NCBI RefSeq assembly: GCF_030145145.1
Contig: NZ_JAQYWD010000005.1
Span: 112,280-176,279 of the forward strand
DNA length: 64,000 nt
Direction of reading: 5' to 3'
Source: Desulfobacula sp.
Lineage (GTDB): Bacteria; Desulfobacterota; Desulfobacteria; Desulfobacterales; Desulfobacteraceae
Below, piece by piece: positions 16,548 through 25,934 of the stretch (positions are counted from its first letter, which is position 1; every line of letters starts with the position of its first letter). A model generated the notes under the pieces. That model had not been told where the DNA came from, did not search any database, and saw only the letters and a list, made by a program, of their open reading frames with translations. A program made the translations under genes and the position numbers.

Positions 16548-17645
16548 ATGAAAAGCTTATTTGATCCTATAACTGTGGGACGGTATAATTTAAAAAATCG
16601 AATTGTATTAGCCCCCATGACCCGGGGACGTGCCGGTTCAGAGCGCATCCCCAATGACCTGATGGCGGATTATTATTTTCAGCGGGCATCTGCCGGGTTG
16701 CTCATCACCGAAGCCACTGTCGTTTCAAAACAGGGCATCGGATGGATTGATTCCCCGGGAATATACACCAATGAAATGGTAAAAGGGTGGCAGAAGGTCA
16801 CTCAGCGAGTAAACCCAACAGGAACGCCGATCTTTTTACAGCTCTGGCACTGCGGCAGGGCATCTCACAGTGATTTCCACAATGGAGATACCCCGGTTTC
16901 CGCTTCAGCTGTCAGGCTGGAAGGTGACGGCATCCATACACCCTTAGGAAAAAAAGAGTATGAAACCCCTCGTGCCTTGACCGTTAATGAAATTAAAGCC
17001 ATTGTTGATGATTACCGGAAAGCGTCTGTCAATGCAAAAACCGCCGGTTTTTCAGGCGTTGAAGTACATGCCGCCAACGGATACCTGATTAATCAGTTTC
17101 TGGATTCAAAAACAAATCTCCGAAATGACTCCTACGGTGGAAGTCGTGAAAATAAATTTCGATTTTTGAAAGAGGTGCTTGATACCACCCTGGAAGTCTG
17201 GTCACCGGAACAGGTTGGCGTCAGAATATCACCCAATGGCGTTTTTAACGATATGGGCAGCCATGATTTCAGAGAGACCTTTTTGTATGTCGCAGAAGAA
17301 TTAAACAAATTGAATCTGGGGTATCTGCACATCATGGATGGCCTTGCTTTTGGGTTCCATGAAAAAGGTGAGCCCATGACCTTGTCTGAATTCCGAACAG
17401 TATACAAGGGTGTCGTTATGGGCAATTGCGGGTACACCAGAGAATCTGCTGAAGAGAGAATCGCAAATGGAGATGCAGATCTGGCAGCCTTTGGCAGACC
17501 ATATATTACCAATCCGGATCTGCCGGAACGGTTAAAGAATGGCTGGCCATTGAATCCTTTTGAAGATATGTCATTATGGTATTCACCAGGACCTGAAGGA
17601 TATACAGACTATCCGCCTTATAAGCAGCCGGATTCGATAAGTTGA
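16548..17645 (+). CDS. Old yellow enzyme / alkene reductase (NADH:flavin oxidoreductase family)
   Basis: 365 aa, full length for the NemA/OYE class. Family marks: NRIVLAPMTRGRA at the N-terminus (FMN site), LQLWHCGRASH, the substrate-binding pair in VHAANGYLINQFLD (His and Asn that hold the activating carbonyl or nitro group), YGGSRENKFRF, and the flavin phosphate region MGNCGYT. It should be a soluble FMN enzyme reducing activated C=C bonds of enones, or nitro-esters, with NAD(P)H. Strong ribosome site AAGGAGG. It stands alone, with no neighbour fixing a physiological substrate. Confidence 0.93.
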   Translation: MKSLFDPITVGRYNLKNRIVLAPMTRGRAGSERIPNDLMADYYFQRASAGLLITEATVVSKQGIGWIDSPGIYTNEMVKGWQKVTQRVNPTGTPIFLQLWHCGRASHSDFHNGDTPVSASAVRLEGDGIHTPLGKKEYETPRALTVNEIKAIVDDYRKASVNAKTAGFSGVEVHAANGYLINQFLDSKTNLRNDSYGGSRENKFRFLKEVLDTTLEVWSPEQVGVRISPNGVFNDMGSHDFRETFLYVAEELNKLNLGYLHIMDGLAFGFHEKGEPMTLSEFRTVYKGVVMGNCGYTRESAEERIANGDADLAAFGRPYITNPDLPERLKNGWPLNPFEDMSLWYSPGPEGYTDYPPYKQPDSIS

Positions 17646-17893
17646 GGTATAATGATGTTGCTCCCCCCCCTATGTTTGTGATACTTCCATGGAGTTTTAT
17701 TTGACGGGTTGTTTCTTTGATAAATAAAAAGGGTCGATCCTGATTTTATCTGGCTTTAAAGCATACAATTGGTTCTAAATGATGACGGTCTATGAAAAGG
17801 TACAAATATCATCGGTATTTCTAAATTCATCGACCATGTTTATAATGAAAAAATTTCAAGATATTCTGAACAAAAGGACGCTGAATAAACACC

Positions 17894-18754
17894 ATGATAA
17901 CCTTACCTTTTCTATCCGAATCCTTTATGGGGTTTGCAGCCATATTTGTCTGCATCGGTTTTGCGTTGTTGGCTCTGGGCCAGTCCGCCAGCAACGAAGT
18001 CGGCCCCGGATACTGGACCACGGGGTTTTTTTTAAACAGTGCGGGCTTTATATCCTGGGCGGGTACGGTCACATCACGGCCCTGGTTATTTTTTAGTGCC
18101 GGCGAAGTTCTACACATGCTGGGGTTTATCACATTGGTTTACGGCGCCTATCGATTCACAGGAAACGTATTTCAGCGGCGTAATATTTATGTTTTGATTG
18201 GATTTGTCGTTGTCTGGCTTGGAATCATGACCATGGGCTTGATGACTCACCATAGACCTGGATCGTTTTTTCTGCTCATGGTTCTGAGGGCGGTGCTCTT
18301 TCTTTGGGCCGGCAGCATGATATTGAGGAATATATCCACAAAGTCAGTGGCTGGCCGCAGGCTGGCCGGATGGGGATTAATGGCCTGGGGGATATATGTA
18401 CTTTTGTTCCCTTTTATTTGGCAATGGCCCTGGTGTCTGCCCCTGGCATTCGGGTTTTTGGTGGGGTTTCATGTCCTGGCGGGCATGGGTATGATGATTT
18501 TGGTTGTTGATCGGATGCGAATTCGTGCCGAGACCAGTGAAAAGCATGCCCGGCACCTTGAGGGACTGCTGCCCATTTGCTCTCATTGTAAAAAAATACG
18601 AGATAAGCATGATCACTGGCATCGGATAGAAACGTATATCCGAGAGCGTTCTGATGCGGAATTCAGTCATGGCATCTGTCCTGACTGTTTAAACAAGTTC
18701 TATGGTGATGAGGACTGGTTCATTGAGATGAAAACGAAAAAAGAGGGGGGTTGA
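17894..18754 (+). CDS. Seven-helix membrane protein with C-terminal Cys-rich cytoplasmic motif
   Basis: 286 aa. About seven transmembrane helices span residues 10-215. A short helix (RMRIRAETSEKHARHLEGL) leads to a C-terminal element of the form ICSHCKKIRD ... IETYIRERSD ... FSHGICPDC, a four-cysteine unit often found at the C-terminus of signalling proteins (response regulators, PAS proteins) in sulfate-reducing bacteria and probably metal-binding. The ribosome site is weak. It is likely a membrane sensor or signal-transduction protein, ligand unknown. The 248 bp before it hold nothing I recognise. Confidence 0.8.
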   Translation: MITLPFLSESFMGFAAIFVCIGFALLALGQSASNEVGPGYWTTGFFLNSAGFISWAGTVTSRPWLFFSAGEVLHMLGFITLVYGAYRFTGNVFQRRNIYVLIGFVVVWLGIMTMGLMTHHRPGSFFLLMVLRAVLFLWAGSMILRNISTKSVAGRRLAGWGLMAWGIYVLLFPFIWQWPWCLPLAFGFLVGFHVLAGMGMMILVVDRMRIRAETSEKHARHLEGLLPICSHCKKIRDKHDHWHRIETYIRERSDAEFSHGICPDCLNKFYGDEDWFIEMKTKKEGG

Positions 18755-18812
18755 TAATGCGGGAATCCCGAATATTAGATCCGGTCAGCAAAGATGAAAA
18801 AAAGGAGGTCCA

Positions 18813-19280
18813 ATGACACCGGCCATAAATTGTTTGAAAAAATCAAACATCAGCTACCAGGTTCACCATTATGACCACGACCCGAATTCTAAAGCGTATG
18901 GTGAAGAAGCAGCTGAAAAATTGAAAGTTTCTTTTGACCGAATTTTTAAAACGCTGGTTATTTTAATTGATAATAAAATTCTTTCCGTTGCAATGGTTCC
19001 GGTATCCAGGCAATTGGATTTGAAAGCAGTTGCCACTGCTTTGGGATCAAAAAAAACCGCTATGGCAGATAAAAAAGCAGTTGAACGATCAACCGGATAT
19101 ATTCTGGGTGGTGTCAGTCCCATTGGACAAAAGAAACAATTAAAAACAATACTGGATCGGTCGGCGTTAAACCATAATACAGTTTTTGTGAGCGCCGGAC
19201 GTCGGGGTCTGCAAATCGAACTTTCACCGAAGGATTTGGCTTCCCAGACCCATGCGATATATGGTGACATCAGTAAATAG
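18813..19280 (+). CDS. ybaK: Cys-tRNA(Pro)/aminoacyl-tRNA deacylase YbaK
   Basis: 155 aa, the length of YbaK/EbsC. Family marks: the Lys in FKTLVI (first third, catalytic Lys region), SRQLDLKAVATALGSKK, and the GYILGGVSPIG segment that forms the active-site loop. It hydrolyses Cys mischarged on tRNA-Pro in trans after ProRS. AAGGAGGT lies immediately upstream of the ATG. Confidence 0.93.
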   Translation: MTPAINCLKKSNISYQVHHYDHDPNSKAYGEEAAEKLKVSFDRIFKTLVILIDNKILSVAMVPVSRQLDLKAVATALGSKKTAMADKKAVERSTGYILGGVSPIGQKKQLKTILDRSALNHNTVFVSAGRRGLQIELSPKDLASQTHAIYGDISK

Positions 19281-19416
19281 AAAACCCAACGGGTGATTTG
19301 ATTTCCGCCTGTTAAGTATGGTAGTTACCGTTCAGTGGGGTTGATTTCTATTTATGCTTGGGGTCAGGCTTTCTTTTAGATCTGAAGACCGAAAGTTGAG
19401 CAGGGAGAATGATAAA

Positions 19417-19962
19417 ATGAGCATTGAGCCGGTGAAAAGAGCAATATTACCGAATCTGAAGGATTTTAAGCGGTTTTGGCAAAGCAAAGGGCCGTTTAAG
19501 TATGCATTAACCAGTAAAGATTTTCCACCGGTTCTGCTGGAACCTGAAGAATGGATTTTCTCAAATGATGTCAAAGTCCTTTTAAAGGAGTTGATGCAGT
19601 TTGATAATCGGAAAATGAAAATTGTCAAAGCCCCGTTCAATCCCGACAATAAAAGTATCTTGCGGCCTGAGATGCTGAGTCCATGGAAAATTAACCATTT
19701 CCCCGAAGAATGGAATGTTTGTGTCTGTGACCTCTTTGTTCCGGAAGGCCATTTGACGGGGATTGTCCTTGATATGATTGAAAAGCATGACGACAGCATC
19801 GACAGAAAGGATGTTGAACAGGCATTTTTCCATTGCCTTGAATCCTGCATGGATCAGCTTGGATACCTGTATTTTAAGCCCCGGGGATCATCCCCCTATG
19901 CAGCCCTGAAGTCCTATCTTGCCGAATGGGAAGAAGATGAACAGGATGCCGGTCTGCTGTAA
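19417..19962 (+). CDS. Hypothetical protein, 181 aa
   Basis: Soluble protein with no signal peptide or membrane helix and no motif I recognise. ATG 19417 is preceded by GGGAG at 9 bases; the frame extends to 19354 but without such a site. It is rich in aromatic and charged residues and has two Cys in VCVCDLF and a third/fourth in CLESCMD. It converges on the ATP-grasp gene 3 bp away. No function is proposed. Confidence 0.75.
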   Translation: MSIEPVKRAILPNLKDFKRFWQSKGPFKYALTSKDFPPVLLEPEEWIFSNDVKVLLKELMQFDNRKMKIVKAPFNPDNKSILRPEMLSPWKINHFPEEWNVCVCDLFVPEGHLTGIVLDMIEKHDDSIDRKDVEQAFFHCLESCMDQLGYLYFKPRGSSPYAALKSYLAEWEEDEQDAGLL

Positions 19963-19965
19963 TGG

Positions 19966-20745
19966 TTAAATGCTGCCGTCCACGATTAGCGTTGCCAGCA
20001 TCTCCTTATAATTGATGCCGGCTTCACCGAACCCTTTTGTCCCGTATTTCATATTGCCTTCCAGGACATAAAAGTTGTTGTCGTGCTCAATGATATCGAT
20101 GCCCACATCATCCCAGCCACATTTTAAAGCGGTTGTGAGGGCCAGATCAAGGGCCTTGGGGGGCAGGGCGGCAAAACTGATCGTCCCGCCCTGGGAAAGA
20201 TTGGTTTTGAAATTGCCCCTGGTGGCAATCCGCCAGTAGGCAAGTCGTATTTTATTGCCGATAATGATGATTCGCATATCCCGTTCAATGGGAAGATATT
20301 CCTGGATATAGGCAGGCCCTTTGTGCTCTAAATAGCGGGAAAGGTCCCGGGTCGTTTGAATCAGATGCACATCATTGCCTTTGGCAGACCCCCTGGCTTT
20401 TTTACCGATAAATGGAAAGGTAAACGTATCCAGGAGGGCCTGCTTTTGTTTTTTTCCATAAAAAATTTTTGTTTTTGGATGGGGAACGCCAAGCATGTGA
20501 AATATGGCCGTCTGTTTAATCTTGTCCAGGGCAAACTTATAGGTATGAAAGCTGGGGAAGGTTCTTTTCCCCATGGCATTAAACAGGTCTGCATAAAATG
20601 CGGTGGGGTAATAGATTTTTTTTGCCTTTAGAATCCGTCGCTGTTCCTGGGCAGAATACATTTGAAAATCGGGCTTAAACCCAAGGGTTTGAATGGCCGG
20701 ATATCGTTTTAATCGGGCACCTAACGCAACGGGTCTGTTCTTCAA
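19966..20745 (-). CDS. ATP-grasp protein (RimK/glutathione-synthetase-like)
   Basis: About 259 aa if started at TTG 20745. That start overlaps the galE stop (TTGA) and has AGGA 7 bases before it, indicating coupling; an ATG at 20856 in the same frame would sit 115 bp inside galE. ATP-grasp features: [17 protein letters not shown] (lysine and Gly-rich loop), [19 protein letters not shown], and the metal-binding C-terminal segment [20 protein letters not shown]. Such enzymes ligate a carboxylate to an amine using ATP. With the GalE and U32-like neighbours it may act in a cell-surface or peptide-tag modification (inference); the substrate is unknown. Confidence 0.85.
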   Translation of the reverse strand: MKNRPVALGARLKRYPAIQTLGFKPDFQMYSAQEQRRILKAKKIYYPTAFYADLFNAMGKRTFPSFHTYKFALDKIKQTAIFHMLGVPHPKTKIFYGKKQKQALLDTFTFPFIGKKARGSAKGNDVHLIQTTRDLSRYLEHKGPAYIQEYLPIERDMRIIIIGNKIRLAYWRIATRGNFKTNLSQGGTISFAALPPKALDLALTTALKCGWDDVGIDIIEHDNNFYVLEGNMKYGTKGFGEAGINYKEMLATLIVDGSI

Positions 20746-21785
20746 TTTGGGGTCCTGAGCATATCTGGCTTGCTTTTCCGGTATCCGTTTGGATTTTTTA
20801 TCTGCCAGTTCCAAGTGTCCCGGCACATGTCGGTCAGGGGTTTGTTTGCTTCCCATCCCAGGGCTGCTTTAGCTTTGGCAGGATCGGCCCAGCAGGCGGC
20901 GATATCACCGGGTCTTCTGTCGACAAGTCTATAGGGGATTTTTCTGTCACTGGCAACTTCAAATGCATTGATGATGTCCAGGACTGAATAGCCGTGACCG
21001 GTTCCTAAATTATAAATCACCACGCCCGGACGGGTAAATAGTTTGGGTAAGGTTTTGATGTGGCCCAATGCCAGGTCCACCACATGGATAAAATCCCTGA
21101 CACCGGTTCCGTCCGGGGTATCATAATCATTGCCAAAGACATTGAGCTCGGGCAATCGACCCACGGCTACCTGGGAAATATACGGTACCAGATTATTTGG
21201 CAGACCAAACGGATCTTCACCGATTTCCCCGCTCGCATGGGCGCCTACAGGGTTGAAATACCTTAACAGGGCGATATTCCATTCGTTGTCAGACCGGTAA
21301 AGATCCTGGAGGATTTCTTCTATCATCAGTTTTGTCCGGCCATAGGGATTGGTTGCTGACAGGGGAAAATTTTCTTTAATGGGAAGGGATGCCGGATCTC
21401 CGTAAACGGTTGCCGAAGAAGAAAAAACAATGTTTTTTACGTTAAATTCCCTCATGATCTCAAGGAGATTCAAGGTGCCGGTAATGTTGTTATGAAAGTA
21501 TGTCAGCGGCATCATCACAGACTCCCCCACCGCTTTCAACCCGGCAAAATGAATGACCGCATCTATTGTATGGTCCGAGAAAACAGTGGCGATCTCATTT
21601 TTGTTCAACAGATCTGCGTTGTAAAAGTCAAGGGATTTGCCGGTAATTTTTTTTACCCGGGTCAAAGATTCTTCAGAACTATTGGAGAGATTATCCACAA
21701 CAACAACGTCATAGTTTTCATTTAAAAGTTCCAGGCAGGTGTGACTTCCAATATATCCGGCACCACCTGTGACCAGTATTTTCAT
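20742..21785 (-). CDS. galE: UDP-glucose 4-epimerase
   Basis: 347 aa, normal length. Extended SDR fold: NAD-binding [12 protein letters not shown] at the N-terminus, catalytic Ser in [11 protein letters not shown] and Tyr/Lys in [12 protein letters not shown], and typical GalE blocks ([29 protein letters not shown]). It interconverts UDP-glucose and UDP-galactose, feeding LPS and exopolysaccharide synthesis. The start overlaps the upstream U32-like gene stop as ATGA and its stop overlaps the ATP-grasp start, so the three form one minus-strand operon. Confidence 0.96.
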   Translation of the reverse strand: MKILVTGGAGYIGSHTCLELLNENYDVVVVDNLSNSSEESLTRVKKITGKSLDFYNADLLNKNEIATVFSDHTIDAVIHFAGLKAVGESVMMPLTYFHNNITGTLNLLEIMREFNVKNIVFSSSATVYGDPASLPIKENFPLSATNPYGRTKLMIEEILQDLYRSDNEWNIALLRYFNPVGAHASGEIGEDPFGLPNNLVPYISQVAVGRLPELNVFGNDYDTPDGTGVRDFIHVVDLALGHIKTLPKLFTRPGVVIYNLGTGHGYSVLDIINAFEVASDRKIPYRLVDRRPGDIAACWADPAKAKAALGWEANKPLTDMCRDTWNWQIKNPNGYRKSKPDMLRTPN

Positions 21786-22846
21786 AGAAAATCCTTATAG
21801 GGTTTAAGGGTGAATGGTTTGTTGATGGCGGTTTCTAAAAATAGATTGCGGCAGATGCTGCATTCTTTACACGCCTTTGTACAGTTGGTTACCATGTTAA
21901 AAAAGCCGGGATCAAGCTTTTTGTTTTTAATATGGTAATGGTCGGATAACCAATGGGTGGCATCCATGAGCTCCAACAGGTTTCCTTCAAACGATTTTTG
22001 GATATAGGCACAGATGCAGCGGCAAAGAAAATTTATCCCCAATGTTCTTCCACACAGCTTGATGGTATCAGCTATGGCCGCATAGGCATCAATATCTTCG
22101 GGTCGAATAAACGGAGATTTGAAAAATTTTTCCGGGGTGTTGAAGAAATATACATGACATCCAATGGCATGATTTGTCTGAAAGGTTTTATTGGCAACAG
22201 AACCCGTGTTTGAAAATGAAATTTGAGCATCATGGACAAATTTGAAGGGACAGTGATAAATGCAGCCTTCATTTGCAAGCAGTTCAATCCGGATGGGGGG
22301 AAATTTTTTTCTGATGTCATTGCCGGTTTTTTCCAATTGGCGAATGTCTCGGTTTAAGGATCGGTCAAGGACAATTTTTCCGGGAAATTTAAAGCCGCTC
22401 TGTTCGATGATTTCAAACATTGCCATTGCTTTTTGAGAAGAATCAATCATGCAGTTTATCCCCGGTACCGCTTCAAGGCAGGCAAGAATATCTCTTTTGG
22501 TGCCGGACAGTGCATTCAGGAAGTAAGCATCAGAAAAAACAATGCCCGTGAGATGTGAATGAGCAACCAAATACTCGAGTTTGTCCAGGATTTGATTTAA
22601 AAATGATGTGTCATGGTAGAGACCGGGGTGGATAAACCGGGTGTTCAGTAAACCATATGCCTTAACAGATTTCAGGTGGTGTAACCCTTTTGACAGTTCT
22701 TGAAGCGTGGCTGGGTTGCACCTCATCCTTGAATCCAGAACCTGGTCTGAATCGAGTGAAAAATAGACCGATTCAATATTTTGGATCTCATTTTTCAAAA
22801 AGGTTGTGTATTCTTCATTTGGTATGAACGGTACAGACAGTTTCAT
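21782..22846 (-). CDS. U32 peptidase-like protein
   Basis: 354 aa. The central [16 protein letters not shown] resembles the conserved NEGC...C signature of the U32 family, followed by more cysteines near the C-terminus ([20 protein letters not shown]), suggesting a metal or Fe-S site. U32 relatives include tRNA/RNA hydroxylases and ubiquinone hydroxylation factors rather than true proteases. No signal peptide. First gene of the galE operon; a real link to nucleotide-sugar metabolism is not obvious. Confidence 0.72.
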   Translation of the reverse strand: MKLSVPFIPNEEYTTFLKNEIQNIESVYFSLDSDQVLDSRMRCNPATLQELSKGLHHLKSVKAYGLLNTRFIHPGLYHDTSFLNQILDKLEYLVAHSHLTGIVFSDAYFLNALSGTKRDILACLEAVPGINCMIDSSQKAMAMFEIIEQSGFKFPGKIVLDRSLNRDIRQLEKTGNDIRKKFPPIRIELLANEGCIYHCPFKFVHDAQISFSNTGSVANKTFQTNHAIGCHVYFFNTPEKFFKSPFIRPEDIDAYAAIADTIKLCGRTLGINFLCRCICAYIQKSFEGNLLELMDATHWLSDHYHIKNKKLDPGFFNMVTNCTKACKECSICRNLFLETAINKPFTLKPYKDFL

Positions 22847-22912
22847 GCCAAAGATTTTACAATATTTGGATGATTTAAAGCAATAGAAATAAAGGAAATT
22901 GGAAATCGAACA

Positions 22913-22941
22913 TTGACAGGCCCAAACTGTGTGGTTAAAAT
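22913..22941 (+). promoter_or_regulatory. Sigma-70 promoter for the HesB-like selenoprotein
   Basis: TTGACA at 22913-22918, a 17-base spacer, then TAAAAT at 22936-22941. The -35 matches the consensus exactly and the spacing is ideal. Transcription would start near 22948, leaving a leader of about 50 bases before ATG 23001. Confidence 0.7.
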
Positions 22942-23000
22942 TAAACTATTCAGGCAATGTATTCCTGAAAATTAAACAAACGAATAAGGAGAGTTATACC

Positions 23001-23318
23001 ATGATTGAATTGACAGATCCTGCAAAAACGCAGATCGATGACTATTTTCAGGGCAGGGAACCTACCCCTATTAGAATTTTTCTCAATTCCGGCGGCTGAG
23101 GGGGTCCTTCCCTTGCCATGGCTCTGGATGAGCCAAAAGATTCGGATGATAGTTTTGAAGTTAAAGGCCTGAAATTTGTTGTTGACAAAGAGTTTATGGA
23201 AAAAGCGGAAACCATTAAGATTGATTTTACCGGGATGGGATTCCATCTTGACTCCAATATGGAAATGGGACAATCCGGATGCTCCAGTTGCGGTTCCGGT
23301 GGTTCCTGCGGAGATTAG
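23001..23318 (+). CDS. HesB-like selenoprotein (UGA-encoded selenocysteine at residue 33)
   Basis: Read through the TGA at 23097-23099, the frame gives a 105-aa protein beginning at ATG 23001, which has AAGGAGAG upstream. Residues around the TGA are IRIFLNSGG-U-GGPSLAMALDE, matching the A-type Fe-S scaffold (HesB/IscA/ErpA) family at the place where the first conserved Cys normally sits. The C-terminus keeps further cysteines (GCSSCGSGGSCG). HesB-like selenoproteins with Sec at this position are an established family. selB is encoded in this window (47884-49800), so decoding is plausible. A bacterial SECIS should lie directly 3' of the TGA; GCCATGGC-centred pairing is visible but I could not fold it reliably. 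Ordinary gene callers will report only the 66 codons after the TGA. Confidence 0.9.
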
Positions 23319-23333
23319 CAGTTTAGATTGTTT

Positions 23334-23374
23334 AAAAGAGAAGGTGTTTAACTTGCGTGAACATCTTCTCTTTT
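23334..23374. terminator. Bidirectional terminator hairpin
   Basis: A 15-bp stem with one G-T pair (23334-23348 with 23360-23374) and an 11-base loop lies between the convergent selenoprotein and exonuclease genes. A-rich and T-rich arms give a short U-run in both directions. Confidence 0.75.
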
Positions 23375-24203
23375 AGTAATACCTGTATTTTAACCGATCA
23401 ATGGTTTTTAAATCTGCTTTGAAAGGGTTTTCAGGCTGTGTCGGTTTTTTTATTTCATGAGATGCGTAAAACGGCGTTTTCCGGATGTTTAAATTATACG
23501 CTTCAATCATCAGTGTTTCAAGATTGATTACGTCTTCAATATTATAGGCCAATAAGGTTTCAAGCGCTTTTGGGTTTCCATTGCGTGTGTACTCATTCCA
23601 CAATAACACGGCAAAGTATCCGTCCACCCCTTCCAAGTCCTGCCGGTCGATATTTAAGGCTTTCTCACATTTTTTTAACCCGCCCTTAAATCCAAGATGT
23701 TTCAGGATATACCGCAAGTCAATTTGTGCATGGGGCAATGTGATATTAAAATATCCCTCAATGAAGGGGATGTCAAAACTTCTGCCATTATAGGTGATAA
23801 GCACGCTGTAGTTTTGGATGTCATCTAAAAACTGGTCAAGGTTTTTTCCATGAACATAATAGGTTATCTGCCTGCCGTTATACAGGGCAATGGTTGTAAT
23901 GTGTGAGCCGGAAGACAGGCCGGTTGTTTCAATGTCCAGATAGGCGCAGAACGGTCTGAATTCCGGGAATAGCCTGAAATGTTGATTGGATGGGAGCAGG
24001 GCCTCAAAAAAACCAGGGTTGTTGTTTTCAAGATGCTGATTTGATGCCGCTGCAAAGGTTTTGATGTCTTTTATTTTTGAGGCGGACAGGTTTAAACCGG
24101 AAAAGTTTGTATCGGCCTTCCAGTTGAATATATTTGACCGCCATATTTTTTTCTCTGTTACCGGCCCGATTCCTGGGATATGAATAAAGGTATTAATGAG
24201 CAT
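23373..24203 (-). CDS. DEDD-type 3'-5' exonuclease (YprB-like RNase H fold)
   Basis: 276 aa. Three exonuclease motifs are visible: ExoI CAYLDIETTGLSS, ExoII ITYNGRSFDIPFIE, and ExoIII YNIEDVINLETLM, giving the D/E-D-D metal ligands. The N-terminus has a helix-hairpin-helix-like IPGIGPVTEKKIW. The arrangement matches the YprB-type ribonuclease H-like proteins found next to helicases in other bacteria. Soluble. The role is probably nucleic-acid trimming, substrate unknown. Confidence 0.85.
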   Translation of the reverse strand: MLINTFIHIPGIGPVTEKKIWRSNIFNWKADTNFSGLNLSASKIKDIKTFAAASNQHLENNNPGFFEALLPSNQHFRLFPEFRPFCAYLDIETTGLSSGSHITTIALYNGRQITYYVHGKNLDQFLDDIQNYSVLITYNGRSFDIPFIEGYFNITLPHAQIDLRYILKHLGFKGGLKKCEKALNIDRQDLEGVDGYFAVLLWNEYTRNGNPKALETLLAYNIEDVINLETLMIEAYNLNIRKTPFYASHEIKKPTQPENPFKADLKTIDRLKYRYY

Positions 24204-24353
24204 TATTGTTCCTTGGCATAAAAGTTATCCGCCTTTATATACCGAATGGGAAAAATATAATAGCAGGAATAAACAATGGGGCTGGGTTGACCCGTATCCT
24301 TCATCATGATAGCGTTAATACAATGGTTTGAATTAAATTGTCAGGGTTCTGTT

Positions 24354-25208
24354 ATGAAAAAAATGGGTAGGTGTCTTTTGGTATTGCTGGTCGGAGGGGG
24401 GGTTCTATTTTCCCTTGCCGGCTGCGGAGAAAGGGAAAAAACTCAAAATGAACTGGCTGTCGGCAACTGGACACAATTAAGAAACAGGGCCTATATCCTA
24501 TTGATAACCAACCCCAAAGGAGAATGGAATTCTTCCGTCAGGATTTCGGATGCAACGTCAAAAATTGTTAAGTCCAAAGGGAATGCAAAAGGGAAATGGC
24601 ACATTGAACAAGATCAGATGATTTTTACTGTTTTAGAGTCGGATATTGAAGAAGCCTGGACGAAAAACACCACTATTTTTTTTGATATTGTTGGGATAAT
24701 GGAAAATGAAATGCAGCTCAAGGACGAATCCGGCCGGATTGCTGTCTGGAAAAAGACAAATGTTAAAAAAGCCGCAATCGTGGAGGATGGCCTGGAAATT
24801 ATTTTGCCCATGGGCACTGTTGTTGTTAATTTAAATAAACACAGATCAAATGATAAAGACCGATATTTGTGTTTAAATTTGAATCTGGTGCTCAAAGACC
24901 TGATGCCGGACCAGGAAATTCCACAAATTCATCCCAAAGCTCGTGATGCGGCAATTACTTTTTTAAGCAGCCTTGTCTTCAATGATGTAAAGAGTTTTGA
25001 CCGGATTAAAGCCGGGAGCAGAAAACTGGTGGATGTGTTAAATCCTTATATGAAAGGATTTATTAAAGACATTGTTATTGAACATGTCATTGTTGCAACT
25101 GAAATTGATAAAGTGGAAGAATTCATCATTGAACATACGCTGAAACCGACACCAGATTCTGAGGCCGGGGAAGAAGGGGAGGAAAATGCAACCGAAAAAC
25201 AGGGTTAA
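24354..25208 (+). CDS. Lipoprotein with FliL-like C-terminal domain
   Basis: 284 aa from ATG 24354; the frame is open from 24306 but this start gives a clean signal peptide with lipobox LAGC and Cys24 as the lipidated residue. The middle region looks like a lipocalin-like or beta-rich module. The last 130 residues resemble FliL: a VVVNLNKHRS strand, a ...YLCLNLNLVLKDL strand, then DAAITFLSSLVFNDVKSFD and the terminal strand. FliL proteins modulate the flagellar stator, but no flagellar gene is nearby, so a stomatin-like or unknown envelope role is equally possible. Confidence 0.72.
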   Translation: MKKMGRCLLVLLVGGGVLFSLAGCGEREKTQNELAVGNWTQLRNRAYILLITNPKGEWNSSVRISDATSKIVKSKGNAKGKWHIEQDQMIFTVLESDIEEAWTKNTTIFFDIVGIMENEMQLKDESGRIAVWKKTNVKKAAIVEDGLEIILPMGTVVVNLNKHRSNDKDRYLCLNLNLVLKDLMPDQEIPQIHPKARDAAITFLSSLVFNDVKSFDRIKAGSRKLVDVLNPYMKGFIKDIVIEHVIVATEIDKVEEFIIEHTLKPTPDSEAGEEGEENATEKQG

Positions 25209-25840
25209 TCTTTTGACTTTGTGACGATCAATGTTCCATTTTTAATGGAAACGGTTGCGACTGTTTCTTTGAAAAAATTACTGATGCCAAGACTTGAACC
25301 CATTTCAATGGTTGCATGGTTCAACGGATATGCAAGTCCCTTCAGGGTGATGCCGGTTACTTTTTCTGAAATGGGAAGAATGGATACCAGGTCCCCGGGA
25401 TGGCCTTTCAGTTCTATAAAATCCGTTACCACATGGATTTCGTTGTTTTTATTGATGATCCTGGCCGGGATATGTTTCAGGGCAAGGGCTTTTAATAGAA
25501 AAATATTGGCCAGGGTATGATCCAGCCGGGTGCCGGTGGCGCCTAAAAATGTAATATCTGTTGCATGGTTCTCCAGTGCCCATGAGACGCACAGCGCAGC
25601 ATCACTGTGATCTTTTTTTGTGGGAAAGGCCAGTGTTTTTACCTGGTTCTTTTTGAAAAAGGTTTTATCTTCCGGACGGATGGAATCAAAATCACCGATC
25701 ATTACATGGGGTAAAATATTTAATGCCTTCAGGTGCCTGGCGCCACCATCGGCACAGATGATCAATTGAGCAGCCTTGATGATGCGTATCATATCCCTGG
25801 TATATTCGAGATCCCCATTGGCGATTATTACACATTTCAT
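25205..25840 (-). CDS. thiN: Thiamine pyrophosphokinase
   Basis: 211 aa, normal length. Motifs: CADGGARHL, MIGDFDSI, TKKDHSDAALCV and GATGTRLDHTLANIFLL hold the Asp residues that bind Mg-ATP and thiamine; the C-terminal beta domain follows. It converts thiamine and ATP to thiamine pyrophosphate and AMP in the cytoplasm. Its 3' end overlaps the lipoprotein gene end by 4 bases (convergent). No TPP riboswitch is visible. Confidence 0.94.
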   Translation of the reverse strand: MKCVIIANGDLEYTRDMIRIIKAAQLIICADGGARHLKALNILPHVMIGDFDSIRPEDKTFFKKNQVKTLAFPTKKDHSDAALCVSWALENHATDITFLGATGTRLDHTLANIFLLKALALKHIPARIINKNNEIHVVTDFIELKGHPGDLVSILPISEKVTGITLKGLAYPLNHATIEMGSSLGISNFFKETVATVSIKNGTLIVTKSKD

Positions 25841-25934
25841 ACGCCCGTTATTATCATGAAACGCACCCCAGGGAAACAGGTAATCTTTTTATCATAACTT
25901 GACTATTTGGCCGCTAACTTATATTTTTCTGGAA

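Noticed and set aside
23097..23099. TGA as a frameshift or nonsense mutation in the HesB-like gene
   Set aside because: The flanking residues on both sides stay in one frame, the position equals a conserved Cys, and SelB is present, so recoding is the better explanation.
25899..25927. TTGACT-N17-TATTTT promoter before lptF
   Set aside because: Good match, but the predicted start would fall on the lptF ATG and make a leaderless message; not enough to claim.
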